Of a stretch of DNA of 6,805 nucleotides, positions 1 through 5,736 are shown in pieces; position 1 is the first letter of the stretch, and every line of letters begins with the position of its first letter. The DNA is from Pseudomonadota bacterium (GTDB lineage Bacteria; Pseudomonadota; Alphaproteobacteria; Rhizobiales; Xanthobacteraceae). The notes beneath the pieces were generated by a model. That model had not been told where the DNA came from. It ran no database searches and worked only from the letters and a program-made list of their open reading frames with translations. Both the position numbers and the translations under genes were made by a program. Location: contig JAEXHR010000278.1 in NCBI GenBank assembly GCA_023449855.1, positions 1 to 6,805 of the forward strand. The letters run 5' to 3'.

Positions 1-15
1 GCGCAAGAGCGCGCG

Positions 16-38
16 ACCTCTCCCCGGCGGGGAGAGGT
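16..38. repeat. Palindromic intergenic repeat / possible terminator stem
   Basis: A perfect 10-bp inverted repeat (ACCTCTCCCC, GGC loop, GGGGAGAGGT). Palindromes of this 'ctctcccc...ggggagag' form recur between genes in Bradyrhizobium and Rhodopseudomonas genomes (recalled, not searched). No T-tract follows, so a role as intrinsic terminator for a gene to the left is uncertain. It may simply be a dispersed REP-like element that folds in RNA. Confidence 0.6.
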
Positions 39-80
39 GAAACCCATCCCCTTGTAATCCCTAAATTTTCCTCCCCGAAT

Positions 81-211
81 GTTTCATCGCCTCAGCTGCG
101 ACGAAACAATTCTCCCCTACCACGAAACCATTTTCCGCTTTTCAAGCCGCCATCCTGAAACCGGCAAACCTTAACAACTGGCCTTAACGAAACGCCCATC
201 ACCGACGTTTC
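81..211. promoter_or_regulatory. GAAAC-rich upstream region of the sigma factor gene
   Basis: The pentamer GAAAC or its complement occurs at 81-85 (complement), 103-107, 124-128, 157-161, 189-193 and 207-211 (complement); another copy lies at 39-43. On uniform base composition fewer than one would be expected in 225 bases on both strands. The outer copies form inverted pairs: 81-90 with 98-107 (one mismatch) and GAAACG 189-194 with CGTTTC 206-211. Forward copies are spaced 21, 33 and 32 bases apart, close to whole helical turns, so a protein could bind them on one face. I infer a regulatory region; no promoter with a clear -35/-10 pair could be assigned. Confidence 0.4.
102..143 (+). repeat. 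Degenerate 21-bp tandem repeat
   Basis: Two adjacent 21-base units, 102-122 and 123-143, both begin CGAAAC and match at 14 of their first 17 positions; the last four diverge. The period equals two helical turns. It lies within the GAAAC-rich region in front of the sigma gene and may be a duplicated protein-binding site. Confidence 0.5.
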
Positions 212-225
212 ATCGGGAGCCAGTC

Positions 226-837
226 ATGCAGAACGTCATCGCACTCAACGCCGCCGGCCGTCAGGGGATCATTACCGCCCGCGCCACGACGGATGAGATG
301 CTGCTGGAACGGATCGCCGAAGGCGACCGTTCCGCGATGCACACGCTCTATGCCCGCCACAATGTCCGGGTCTATCGCTTCGTGTTGCGCATGCTGCGCG
401 ACGTCACCGCAACGGAGGATCTGGTCAGCCAGGTGTTCCTCGATGTGTGGCGCACCGCGAGCCAGTTCGAGGGCCGCTCGCAGGTCTCCACCTGGCTACT
501 ATCGATCGCACGCTTCAAGGCACTCACCGCGCTGCGCCAGCGCAAATATGAGGACATCGACCAGGACGAGGTGATGGAGGTCGCCGACAGCGCCGACTCG
601 CCGGAAGCCTCGCTCGATCGCAGCCGCACCAGCGAAATCCTGCGCGCCTGTGTGGCCAAACTGTCGCCGGCGCATCGCGAGATCGTCAATCTCGTCTATT
701 ATCATGAGAAGTCGGTGGACGAAGTCGCCGGGATCGTCGGCATTCCTGCCTCTACTGTAAAGACGCGCATGTTCTATGCCCGCAAGCAGCTCGCCGATCT
801 CCTGAAGACCGCCGGCATCGACAGCATCGCGGCGTAA
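226..837 (+). CDS. ECF-type RNA polymerase sigma factor (sigma-70 family)
   Basis: A 203-residue protein with the two-domain layout of extracytoplasmic-function sigma factors, which direct core RNA polymerase to a small stress or envelope regulon. Region 2 spans about residues 26-107, with the core-binding helix DLVSQVFLDVWR (65-76) and the promoter-melting and -10-recognition part around 84-105. A linker rich in Asp, Glu and Ser (about 109-135) leads to region 4 (about 138-192), whose helix-turn-helix SVDEVAGIVGIPASTVKTRMFYARKQL-like stretch (163-189) would contact the -35 element. The ATG at 226 has GGGAG at 215-219 six bases upstream; residues 1-24 precede the usual family start, so M25 is a possible alternative. 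The single cysteine (C142) makes direct thiol sensing unproven. No anti-sigma gene follows; a strong terminator closes the gene. The ECF subgroup and regulon were not determined. Confidence 0.92.
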   Translation: MQNVIALNAAGRQGIITARATTDEMLLERIAEGDRSAMHTLYARHNVRVYRFVLRMLRDVTATEDLVSQVFLDVWRTASQFEGRSQVSTWLLSIARFKALTALRQRKYEDIDQDEVMEVADSADSPEASLDRSRTSEILRACVAKLSPAHREIVNLVYYHEKSVDEVAGIVGIPASTVKTRMFYARKQLADLLKTAGIDSIAA

Positions 838-870
838 CGCGTTTCTTTGCGTAACGTTCTTCACTGCCTC

Positions 871-909
871 CAGGAAAGCCCGGACGATGCCCACGTCCGG
901 GCTTTCCTG
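871..909 (+). terminator. Stem-loop terminator after the sigma gene
   Basis: A perfect 16-bp GC-rich inverted repeat: CAGGAAAGCCCGGACG (871-886) and CGTCCGGGCTTTCCTG (894-909) with a 7-base loop. The 3' arm contains CTTTCC and is followed by TATT, so the U-rich part is modest. It lies 34 bases after the sigma stop codon and separates that gene from the ccdA block, so the two probably have separate transcription. Confidence 0.85.
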
Positions 910-1041
910 TATTCAGTTGCCGCCATTCCCTCTCACGAACACGTGACGCCTGCGACGTAACATCGAGGCTGCATCGGCCGAACCACCATCAAGCGCCTGT
1001 CATGCTCCTGTGACCTGACACGCCGCGCGGATGGACATGCG

Positions 1042-1731
1042 ATGCTCAACCTCCTTCTCGCCGTGCTGGCCGGCGTCGTCACCATTGCGACGCCCTGCAC
1101 ATTGCCCGTCTTGCCGATCCTGCTCGGCTCCTCCATGGGCCAGACCAGCCGTATCCGCCCGGCCTTTATTGCCTTCGGCTTCGTCACGTCGTTTTCGGCT
1201 GTGGCGTTGCTGCTCGGTGGCCTCACGCAGATATTCGACTTCGATCCGAACATTCTGCGCAGCATGGCGGCAGTTCTGCTGCTCGGCTTCGGATTGCTGA
1301 TGATCTTTCCCGCACCGTTCGAACGGATCACCAACGGGATCGGTGGCTTCGCCAGTGGCGTGGTCACCCATGATCTGAGCAATTTCGGCGGCTTCGTGCT
1401 CGGCACCACATTGGGCCTCGTCTGGACGCCCTGCGCGGGGCCGGTGCTCGGCTCGATTCTCACCATCATCGCGACGTCGAAGGACATTGCATGGGCAAGC
1501 GTGCTTTTGATCGCCTACACGATCGGCGCGGCCATACCGATGCTCATCATCGCCTATGGCGGACAGGCCGTGACGACACGCATCCGCAGCCTCGCGCGGA
1601 TCACGCCACGGCTGCAGCAGGGCTTCGGCGTCGTCGTGATCGGCTTCGCGGTCGCCTCCTACTTTCAATACGACACGCTGATCGTCGCCTGGCTGACAGG
1701 CTTCTATCCCACCGGTCAGCTCGGACTCTAG
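1042..1731 (+). CDS. ccdA: CcdA-type cytochrome c biogenesis / thiol-disulfide transport membrane protein
   Basis: A 229-residue integral membrane protein of the CcdA/DsbD-beta family, which passes reducing equivalents from cytoplasmic thioredoxin across the inner membrane to periplasmic thioredoxin-like partners. About six membrane segments can be seen (near 4-30, 39-62, 70-92, 114-141, 148-172, 195-218). The two family cysteines are present as pseudo-symmetric 'TPC-P' motifs: C19 in TPCTLPVLP and C131 in TPCAGPVLG; they are the only cysteines and would form the transmembrane redox pair. The length fits stand-alone CcdA. The ATG at 1042 has GGATGGA at 1029-1035. The thioredoxin-like gene follows after 28 bases, and this pair probably works as a relay. 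It could serve cytochrome c maturation, or periplasmic reduction in general; the sequence does not decide. Confidence 0.9.
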   Translation: MLNLLLAVLAGVVTIATPCTLPVLPILLGSSMGQTSRIRPAFIAFGFVTSFSAVALLLGGLTQIFDFDPNILRSMAAVLLLGFGLLMIFPAPFERITNGIGGFASGVVTHDLSNFGGFVLGTTLGLVWTPCAGPVLGSILTIIATSKDIAWASVLLIAYTIGAAIPMLIIAYGGQAVTTRIRSLARITPRLQQGFGVVVIGFAVASYFQYDTLIVAWLTGFYPTGQLGL

Positions 1732-1759
1732 TTAGGCCCTCAACCCCACGGAGATTGCC

Positions 1760-2311
1760 ATGACAATACGATCATTTGCGACATCGGCCTCAGTGATTGC
1801 GCTGTGTATATTCGGCGGCATCGCGCCCGGCATCGGCGGCGAAGCGGCGGCGTTGCAACTGGCGGCCGTGCAAGGCAGCGCACCGAATTTCACCGGCATC
1901 AGCAACTGGTTCAATTCGCCGCCGCTCGACATCACGAAGCTCCGCGGCAAGGTCGTGCTGGTGGATTTCTGGACCTATGGCTGCATCAACTGCGTCAACA
2001 CACTGCCGCATGTCACCGCGCTGCATGCCAAATACGGAGATCGCGGCCTTGTCATCGTCGGCGTTCACACCCCCGAATTCCCGTTCGAGCGCTCGGCAAG
2101 CAATGTGCAAGCCGCGCTCAAGCGCCATGGCATCACTTATCCGGTCGCGCAGGATAACGATTCCAGGACCTGGAATGCTTACAGCAACCGCTACTGGCCG
2201 GCGCAATACATCGTCGATCAGCGTGGACAAATTGTCTACCAGCATGACGGCGAAGGTCAGTACGAGCAGATGGACAACATTATCAATACGTTGCTGAGAT
2301 CAAGCAGCTAA
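1760..2311 (+). CDS. Exported thioredoxin-like protein (TlpA/DipZ C-terminal type)
   Basis: A 183-residue protein with an N-terminal hydrophobic stretch (about 10-32) that reads as a signal peptide or anchor, so it should act in the periplasm. The thioredoxin fold follows: strand KVVLVDF (64-70), active site WTYGCINC (71-78, catalytic C75 and C78), the GVHTPEFPFE strand and loop (101-110), and the probable cis-proline P147 in YWPAQY. The CINC active site preceded by WTYG resembles the thioredoxin domain of DipZ-type proteins, in which a CcdA-like domain is fused to it; classical TlpA has a WCxPC form. C16 in the hydrophobic segment is the only other cysteine. GGAGA at 1750-1754 precedes the ATG. 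The gene sits directly behind ccdA and is the likely recipient of its electrons. The final substrate is unknown. Redoxin is an alternative name for the same fold. Confidence 0.88.
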   Translation: MTIRSFATSASVIALCIFGGIAPGIGGEAAALQLAAVQGSAPNFTGISNWFNSPPLDITKLRGKVVLVDFWTYGCINCVNTLPHVTALHAKYGDRGLVIVGVHTPEFPFERSASNVQAALKRHGITYPVAQDNDSRTWNAYSNRYWPAQYIVDQRGQIVYQHDGEGQYEQMDNIINTLLRSSS

Positions 2312-2353
2312 TCGATCAAAGCAGCGTATAGTAGGATCGACGATAGCGTCGTG

Positions 2354-2391
2354 ATAACATCCGTCCAGCTAGAAAAATGGACGGATGTTAT
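2354..2391 (+). promoter_or_regulatory. Perfect inverted repeat over the cioA translation start
   Basis: A perfect 14-bp inverted repeat, ATAACATCCGTCCA (2354-2367) and TGGACGGATGTTAT (2378-2391), with a 10-base A-rich loop. The 3' arm holds the only Shine-Dalgarno-like bases (GGA 2379-2381 and CGGA 2382-2385) and the first two bases of the likely cioA ATG at 2390. In RNA the hairpin would hide the ribosome binding site; in DNA it could be a dimeric operator. No T-tract follows, so a terminator is unlikely. A smaller hairpin, CGACG/CGTCG, lies just upstream (2338-2351). Confidence 0.65.
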
Positions 2392-3799
2392 GTTCGAAGG
2401 CTTTGACGCGGTCATCCTTGCCCGTGCGCAATTCGCGTTCACGATGTCGTTTCACATCATCTTTCCAGCATTCTCGATCGGGCTTGCAAGCTATCTCGCT
2501 GTACTCGAGGCGCTGTGGCTATGGACCGGACGCGACGTCTTTATCAACCTGTTCAATTACTGGCTCAAGATCTTCGCCGTTGCCTTTGGCATGGGCGTCG
2601 TCTCCGGCATCGTGATGTCGTACCAGTTCGGCACCAACTGGTCGTCCTTCTCCGACAAAGCGGGGCCGATCATCGGTCCATTGATGGCCTATGAAGTGTT
2701 GACCGCCTTTTTCCTCGAGGCCGGCTTTCTCGGCGTGATGCTGTTCGGGCTTCAACGCGTAGGACCAAGGCTGCATTTTCTCGCGACGCTGATGGTTGCG
2801 ATCGGAACGCTGATCTCGGCATTCTGGATCCTGTCGGCGAATTCCTGGATGCAGACGCCGACGGGTTACAGCATCAACGAAGCCGGCCAGTTCGTTGCCG
2901 CCGACTGGTGGAAGGTGATCTTCAACCCGTCCTTCCCCTATCGTCTGGTGCATATGGTTCTTGCCGCCTATCTCACGACCGCATTCGTCGTGGGCGCGGT
3001 CGGCGCCTATCACCTGTTGAAGAATGAATATCTGCCCGGGCCGCGCGTGATGTTCTCGATGGCCATGTGGATGGCGACGATCGTTGCGCCGCTGCAAATT
3101 CTGGCGGGCGACCAGCACGGCCTCAACACGCTCGAGCATCAGCCGACCAAGGTCATGGCTATGGAAGGCCATTTCGACAGTCATCCCCATGGCGCCCCGC
3201 TGATCCTGTTCGGCATTCCGAGCCAGACCGAAGCAAAGGTGAACTACGCCATCGAGATACCGAAGCTCGGATCGCTGATCCTGAAGCACGATCTGCATGC
3301 CCCGATGGCCGGCCTCGACACCGTTCCGCGCGAGAACTGGCCGCCGGTGCCGATCACCTTCTGGTCGTTTCGCATCATGGTCGGCATCGGCATGCTGATG
3401 CTTGGACTGGGGCTGCTTAGCCTCGTCATGCGCTTTCGCCGCACGTTCTATCAATCGCGATTGCTGCATGTCTTCGCCTTGGCGATGGGCCCATCAGGCT
3501 TCATTGCCGTACTGGCGGGCTGGGTGACCACGGAAACCGGACGGCAGCCATTCACGGTGTTCGGCCTGCTGCGGACGAGCGACTCGGTGTCGCCGCTCGC
3601 GGCGCCAGCAGTCGCATCGTCGTTGATCGCATTTGCCATCGTCTATTTCGCAGTCTTCGCCGCCGGCACGATCTATCTGCTGCGACTGATGGCGGCACCG
3701 CCGCATCATGACGAGCAAGGGCCAGCCGGCAACGTCCCGAGCCGCGCAGCGGGCGTCACGCCGGCGATCGGCGCAACCGCGGTCGGGGGCGCATCATGA
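2390..3799 (+). CDS. cioA: Cytochrome bd-type quinol oxidase subunit I, cyanide-insensitive (CioA) type
   Basis: The haem-bearing subunit of a bd-type oxidase, which oxidises membrane quinol and reduces oxygen to water. Numbered from the ATG at 2390 (469 residues), the key residues align with E. coli CydA: H22 (haem b595 ligand, FHIIFP), E102 and E110 in AYEVLTAFFLEAG (proton path and haem d region), H188 (b558) in RLVHMV, K254 and E259 (quinol-binding Q-loop residues), and M330 (b558) in FWSFRIMVG, then TTETGRQPF at 380-388. About nine membrane helices are expected. The Q-loop is short, lacking the insertion of E. coli CydA, which points to the CioA subclass. In GRQPF the last residue is Phe, where many homologues have Trp. 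No cysteine is present. I chose the ATG at 2390 over an in-frame GTG at 2351 because family members begin close to 'FDAVILARAQFAFT'; the GTG would add 13 residues running through the hairpin. The C-terminal tail (from about 438) is Gly/Ala/Pro-rich and cytoplasmic or loop-like. Confidence 0.95.
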   Translation: MFEGFDAVILARAQFAFTMSFHIIFPAFSIGLASYLAVLEALWLWTGRDVFINLFNYWLKIFAVAFGMGVVSGIVMSYQFGTNWSSFSDKAGPIIGPLMAYEVLTAFFLEAGFLGVMLFGLQRVGPRLHFLATLMVAIGTLISAFWILSANSWMQTPTGYSINEAGQFVAADWWKVIFNPSFPYRLVHMVLAAYLTTAFVVGAVGAYHLLKNEYLPGPRVMFSMAMWMATIVAPLQILAGDQHGLNTLEHQPTKVMAMEGHFDSHPHGAPLILFGIPSQTEAKVNYAIEIPKLGSLILKHDLHAPMAGLDTVPRENWPPVPITFWSFRIMVGIGMLMLGLGLLSLVMRFRRTFYQSRLLHVFALAMGPSGFIAVLAGWVTTETGRQPFTVFGLLRTSDSVSPLAAPAVASSLIAFAIVYFAVFAAGTIYLLRLMAAPPHHDEQGPAGNVPSRAAGVTPAIGATAVGGAS

Positions 3800-4797
3800 T
3801 CGATATCGCTGTCATCTGGGCCTTCATCATCGCCTTCGCCGTCTTCGTTTACGTGGTGATGGACGGTTTCGACCTCGGCATTGGCCTGCTGTTCCCACTG
3901 TTTCCACGTAAGGAAGACCGTGACGTCATCATGAACTCGGTCGCCCCGGTCTGGGACGGAAACGAGACCTGGCTGGTGCTCGGCGGCGGCGGGCTGATGG
4001 CTGCGTTTCCGCTGGCCTATGCGGTTCTGATGCCCGCTTTGTACACGCCAATGATCGTGATGCTGCTGGGCCTCGTGTTTCGCGGCGTGGCGTTCGAGTT
4101 TCGCTGGCGCACGACGCGTGAACGCAATCTGTGGGACATCGCTTTTGCCGGAGGCTCGTTGCTCGCCACGCTGGCGCAGGGCGTGGCGCTCGGCGCTATC
4201 CTGCAGGGCGTGATCGTCAATGGCCGCCATTACGGTGGCGGCTGGTGGGACTGGCTGACGCCCTTCAGCATCCTCACGGGCGTGGCGTTGGTGATCGGAT
4301 ACGGCCTGCTCGGAGCCACCTGGCTGATCATGAAGACCGAAGGTCCGTTGCGCGACAAGGCCTATCGCCTCGGCCGGTGGCTGCTGGCTGCGATGCTCAT
4401 CGCCATCGGCATCGTCAGCCTCGCGACGCCGTTCCTCGACGCCGCTTATGCCCGGCGCTGGTTCGCCTGGCCGAACATGATCCTGACCGCACCGGTGCCG
4501 ATCGCTGTCGCAGCGGTCTCGGCCCTGTTGATACGCAGTCTCGCCGCAAGGCAGGACTACCGGCCGTTCTTCTACACGCTGATGCTGTTCGCGCTGTGCT
4601 ATGTCGGGCTCGGCGTCGGCATGTGGCCTTATATCGTACCGCACAACATCACCATCTGGCAGGCCGCCGCGCCCGACAATAGCCTGCACTTCATGAGCTA
4701 CGGCGTCGCGATCCTGGTCCCACTGATCCTGGGTTATACCGGCTGGGCCTATTATGTTTTTCGCGGCAAGGTTCGCGCCGGCGCCGGATATCACTGA
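3796..4797 (+). CDS. cioB: Cytochrome bd-type quinol oxidase subunit II (CioB/CydB)
   Basis: The second membrane subunit of the oxidase, needed for assembly and stability of the haem-bearing subunit. It is 333 residues, with about eight hydrophobic helices. Family motifs are clear: MDGFDLGIG (22-30) and PVWDGNETWLVLGGGG (51-66) near the N-terminus, then the TRERNLWD loop (107-114) and, toward the C-terminus, GVGMWPYIVP (273-282). It contains one cysteine (C268) inside a predicted membrane helix. The start codon overlaps the cioA stop as ATGA, a sign of translational coupling, and its own stop overlaps the next start as TGATG. This is the expected partner for CioA. Confidence 0.95.
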   Translation: MIDIAVIWAFIIAFAVFVYVVMDGFDLGIGLLFPLFPRKEDRDVIMNSVAPVWDGNETWLVLGGGGLMAAFPLAYAVLMPALYTPMIVMLLGLVFRGVAFEFRWRTTRERNLWDIAFAGGSLLATLAQGVALGAILQGVIVNGRHYGGGWWDWLTPFSILTGVALVIGYGLLGATWLIMKTEGPLRDKAYRLGRWLLAAMLIAIGIVSLATPFLDAAYARRWFAWPNMILTAPVPIAVAAVSALLIRSLAARQDYRPFFYTLMLFALCYVGLGVGMWPYIVPHNITIWQAAAPDNSLHFMSYGVAILVPLILGYTGWAYYVFRGKVRAGAGYH

Positions 4798-4931
4798 TGA
4801 CCGCAGCGCCTCAGCAAAAACCTCGTCCACTGTCGCAGCGCTTGCTGTGGTTCGTGGCGCTATGGGTCAGTGGCGTCGCCAGCGTCACCGTCGTCAGCTT
4901 CATTTTACGACTCTGGATCGCACCGACGTAG
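4797..4931 (+). CDS. Small single-span membrane protein, DUF2474-like, cytochrome bd-associated
   Basis: A 44-residue reading frame that starts within the cioB stop codon (TGATG) and ends at TAG 4929-4931. It has a short polar N-terminus with Lys and Arg (MTAAPQQKPRPLSQR), one hydrophobic span of about residues 16-38 (LLWFVALWVSGVASVTVVSF), and a short RLWIAPT tail. This layout (a basic head, then 'RLLWFVALW..GVA', one helix) matches my memory of the DUF2474 family, found behind CioAB-type oxidase genes. By analogy with CydX of E. coli, a small helix that stabilises the oxidase, it may be an accessory subunit. The overlap with cioB supports it being real. It has no cysteine. Function is inferred from position. 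Confidence 0.8.
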   Translation: MTAAPQQKPRPLSQRLLWFVALWVSGVASVTVVSFILRLWIAPT

Positions 4932-5001
4932 GACGCCGTTTAATCAAATCGTCACGACCTCTCCCGAGGATGCGCCGCAACCGCTCGCTCCGGCCGCAGC
5001 G

Positions 5002-5044
5002 ATTCGTGGGTTTCCGCGCATCCGCTGCGATGCTATGCACGAAT
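5002..5044. other. Weak nested inverted repeat in the gap before the L,D-transpeptidase gene
   Basis: ATTCGTG (5002-5008) pairs with CACGAAT (5038-5044), and inside it GCATC (5018-5022) pairs with GATGC (5029-5033). This is the only fold seen in the 139-base gap after the oxidase block. It may end transcription of that block or lie in the leader of the next gene; the internal mismatches make either weak. No promoter could be recognised. Confidence 0.25.
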
Positions 5045-5070
5045 GCACCGCCAAATCGGGAGATGCCGCA

Positions 5071-5673
5071 ATGATCGACCTCCGCCGCCTGTTCAGTCTG
5101 ACGCTGATCGCCGCAGCAGGCCTGACATGGTCAATCACGCAAGCCAGCGCGCAATTGCAGCGCCCCGATGTCGGCGACGAGCCTGGCCTGATCGCTGACG
5201 ACTCCATCGAACTGCCGCCGGAATTCCAGAAGCAGATGGTGCTGTATCGCACAACCGAGCCGCCGGGCACCATCATCATCTCCACCAATGAGCGCTACCT
5301 CTATCTCGTGCAGGGCAATGGCCGCGCCATGCGCTATGGCATCGGCGTCGGTCGCGACGGCTTCCAGTGGCAGGGCCTGGTCAAGATCTCGCGCAAGGCG
5401 GAATGGCCGGACTGGACGCCGCCGGCTGAAATGATCCAGCGCCAGCCTTATCTGCCGCGCTTCATGGCCGGCGGCCCCGGCAATCCCATGGGCGCCCGCG
5501 CGCTCTATCTCGGCGCCACCGTCTATCGCATCCACGGCACCAACCGGCCCGACACCATCGGCACCGCCGTCTCCTCCGGCTGCTTCCGCCTCGTCAATGC
5601 CGATGTCAGCGATCTCTATGAACGCGTGCCCGTCGGCACCAAGGTCGTGATCCGGCAGAAGCCCGAAATCTGA
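5071..5673 (+). CDS. Secreted L,D-transpeptidase (YkuD family)
   Basis: A 200-residue exported cysteine transpeptidase that would form 3-3 peptidoglycan crosslinks or attach proteins to the stem peptide in the periplasm. The start at ATG 5071 has GGGAG at 5058-5062 and gives a normal signal peptide: MIDLRR, a hydrophobic core (about 8-22), and an AxA-type cleavage site after QASA (about residue 27). The longest open frame runs further upstream, to 4870, through the DUF2474-like gene, and that extension looks non-coding. The YkuD domain runs from about 66 (GTIIISTNERYLYLV) to 195, with the catalytic signature H155 in RIHGTNRP and SSGCFRL with nucleophile C171 and R173. C171 is the only cysteine. 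The mature protein has about 40 residues of linker before the domain and no LysM or other wall-binding domain. It may be transcribed on its own or with the binding-protein gene downstream. Confidence 0.93.
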   Translation: MIDLRRLFSLTLIAAAGLTWSITQASAQLQRPDVGDEPGLIADDSIELPPEFQKQMVLYRTTEPPGTIIISTNERYLYLVQGNGRAMRYGIGVGRDGFQWQGLVKISRKAEWPDWTPPAEMIQRQPYLPRFMAGGPGNPMGARALYLGATVYRIHGTNRPDTIGTAVSSGCFRLVNADVSDLYERVPVGTKVVIRQKPEI

Positions 5674-5674
5674 G

Positions 5675-5688
5675 GTGGCGTTCGCCAC
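5675..5688 (+). other. Small hairpin right after the L,D-transpeptidase stop
   Basis: GTGGCG and CGCCAC are separated by TT, one base past the stop codon. The stem is short and no T-run follows, so it is a weak candidate for an attenuator or 3'-end stabiliser. Confidence 0.3.
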
Positions 5689-5736
5689 GACGACTCTCTG
5701 CATCACATAACGCCATCAATCGGGGGCTGAATTCTC

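Noticed and set aside
933..946. TCACG/CGTGA inverted repeat, with an embedded CACGTG, before ccdA
   Set aside because: Five-base arms are expected by chance in GC-rich DNA and no known regulator site is matched.
937..958. Possible ECF promoter before ccdA (GAAC, 15 bases, CGT)
   Set aside because: The spacing is a base or two shorter than the usual 16-17, and no matching pair with the same spacing was found before the sigma gene, so autoregulation and joint control cannot be claimed.
2351..2389. GTG at 2351 as the cioA start, adding 13 residues
   Set aside because: Its nearest purine-rich stretch (AGGA 2333-2336) is 14 bases away, homologues start near the ATG at 2390, and the extra residues are encoded by the hairpin. 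Kept as a possible regulatory start in the hairpin finding.
2354..2391. The cioA hairpin as an intrinsic terminator after the thioredoxin gene
   Set aside because: No T-run follows, GC content of the stem is modest, and the stem runs into the cioA start codon.
3706..4830. A 374-codon open frame on the - strand, opposite cioB
   Set aside because: It lies antisense to a clear CydB-family gene, its translation is rich in His, Gln, Arg and Asp without recognisable motifs, and GC-rich codon use commonly leaves such frames open.
4754..5074. A + strand frame of 106 codons across the end of cioB
   Set aside because: It is out of frame with cioB and overlaps the DUF2474-like gene; the composition is Arg-rich and has no membrane span or motif.
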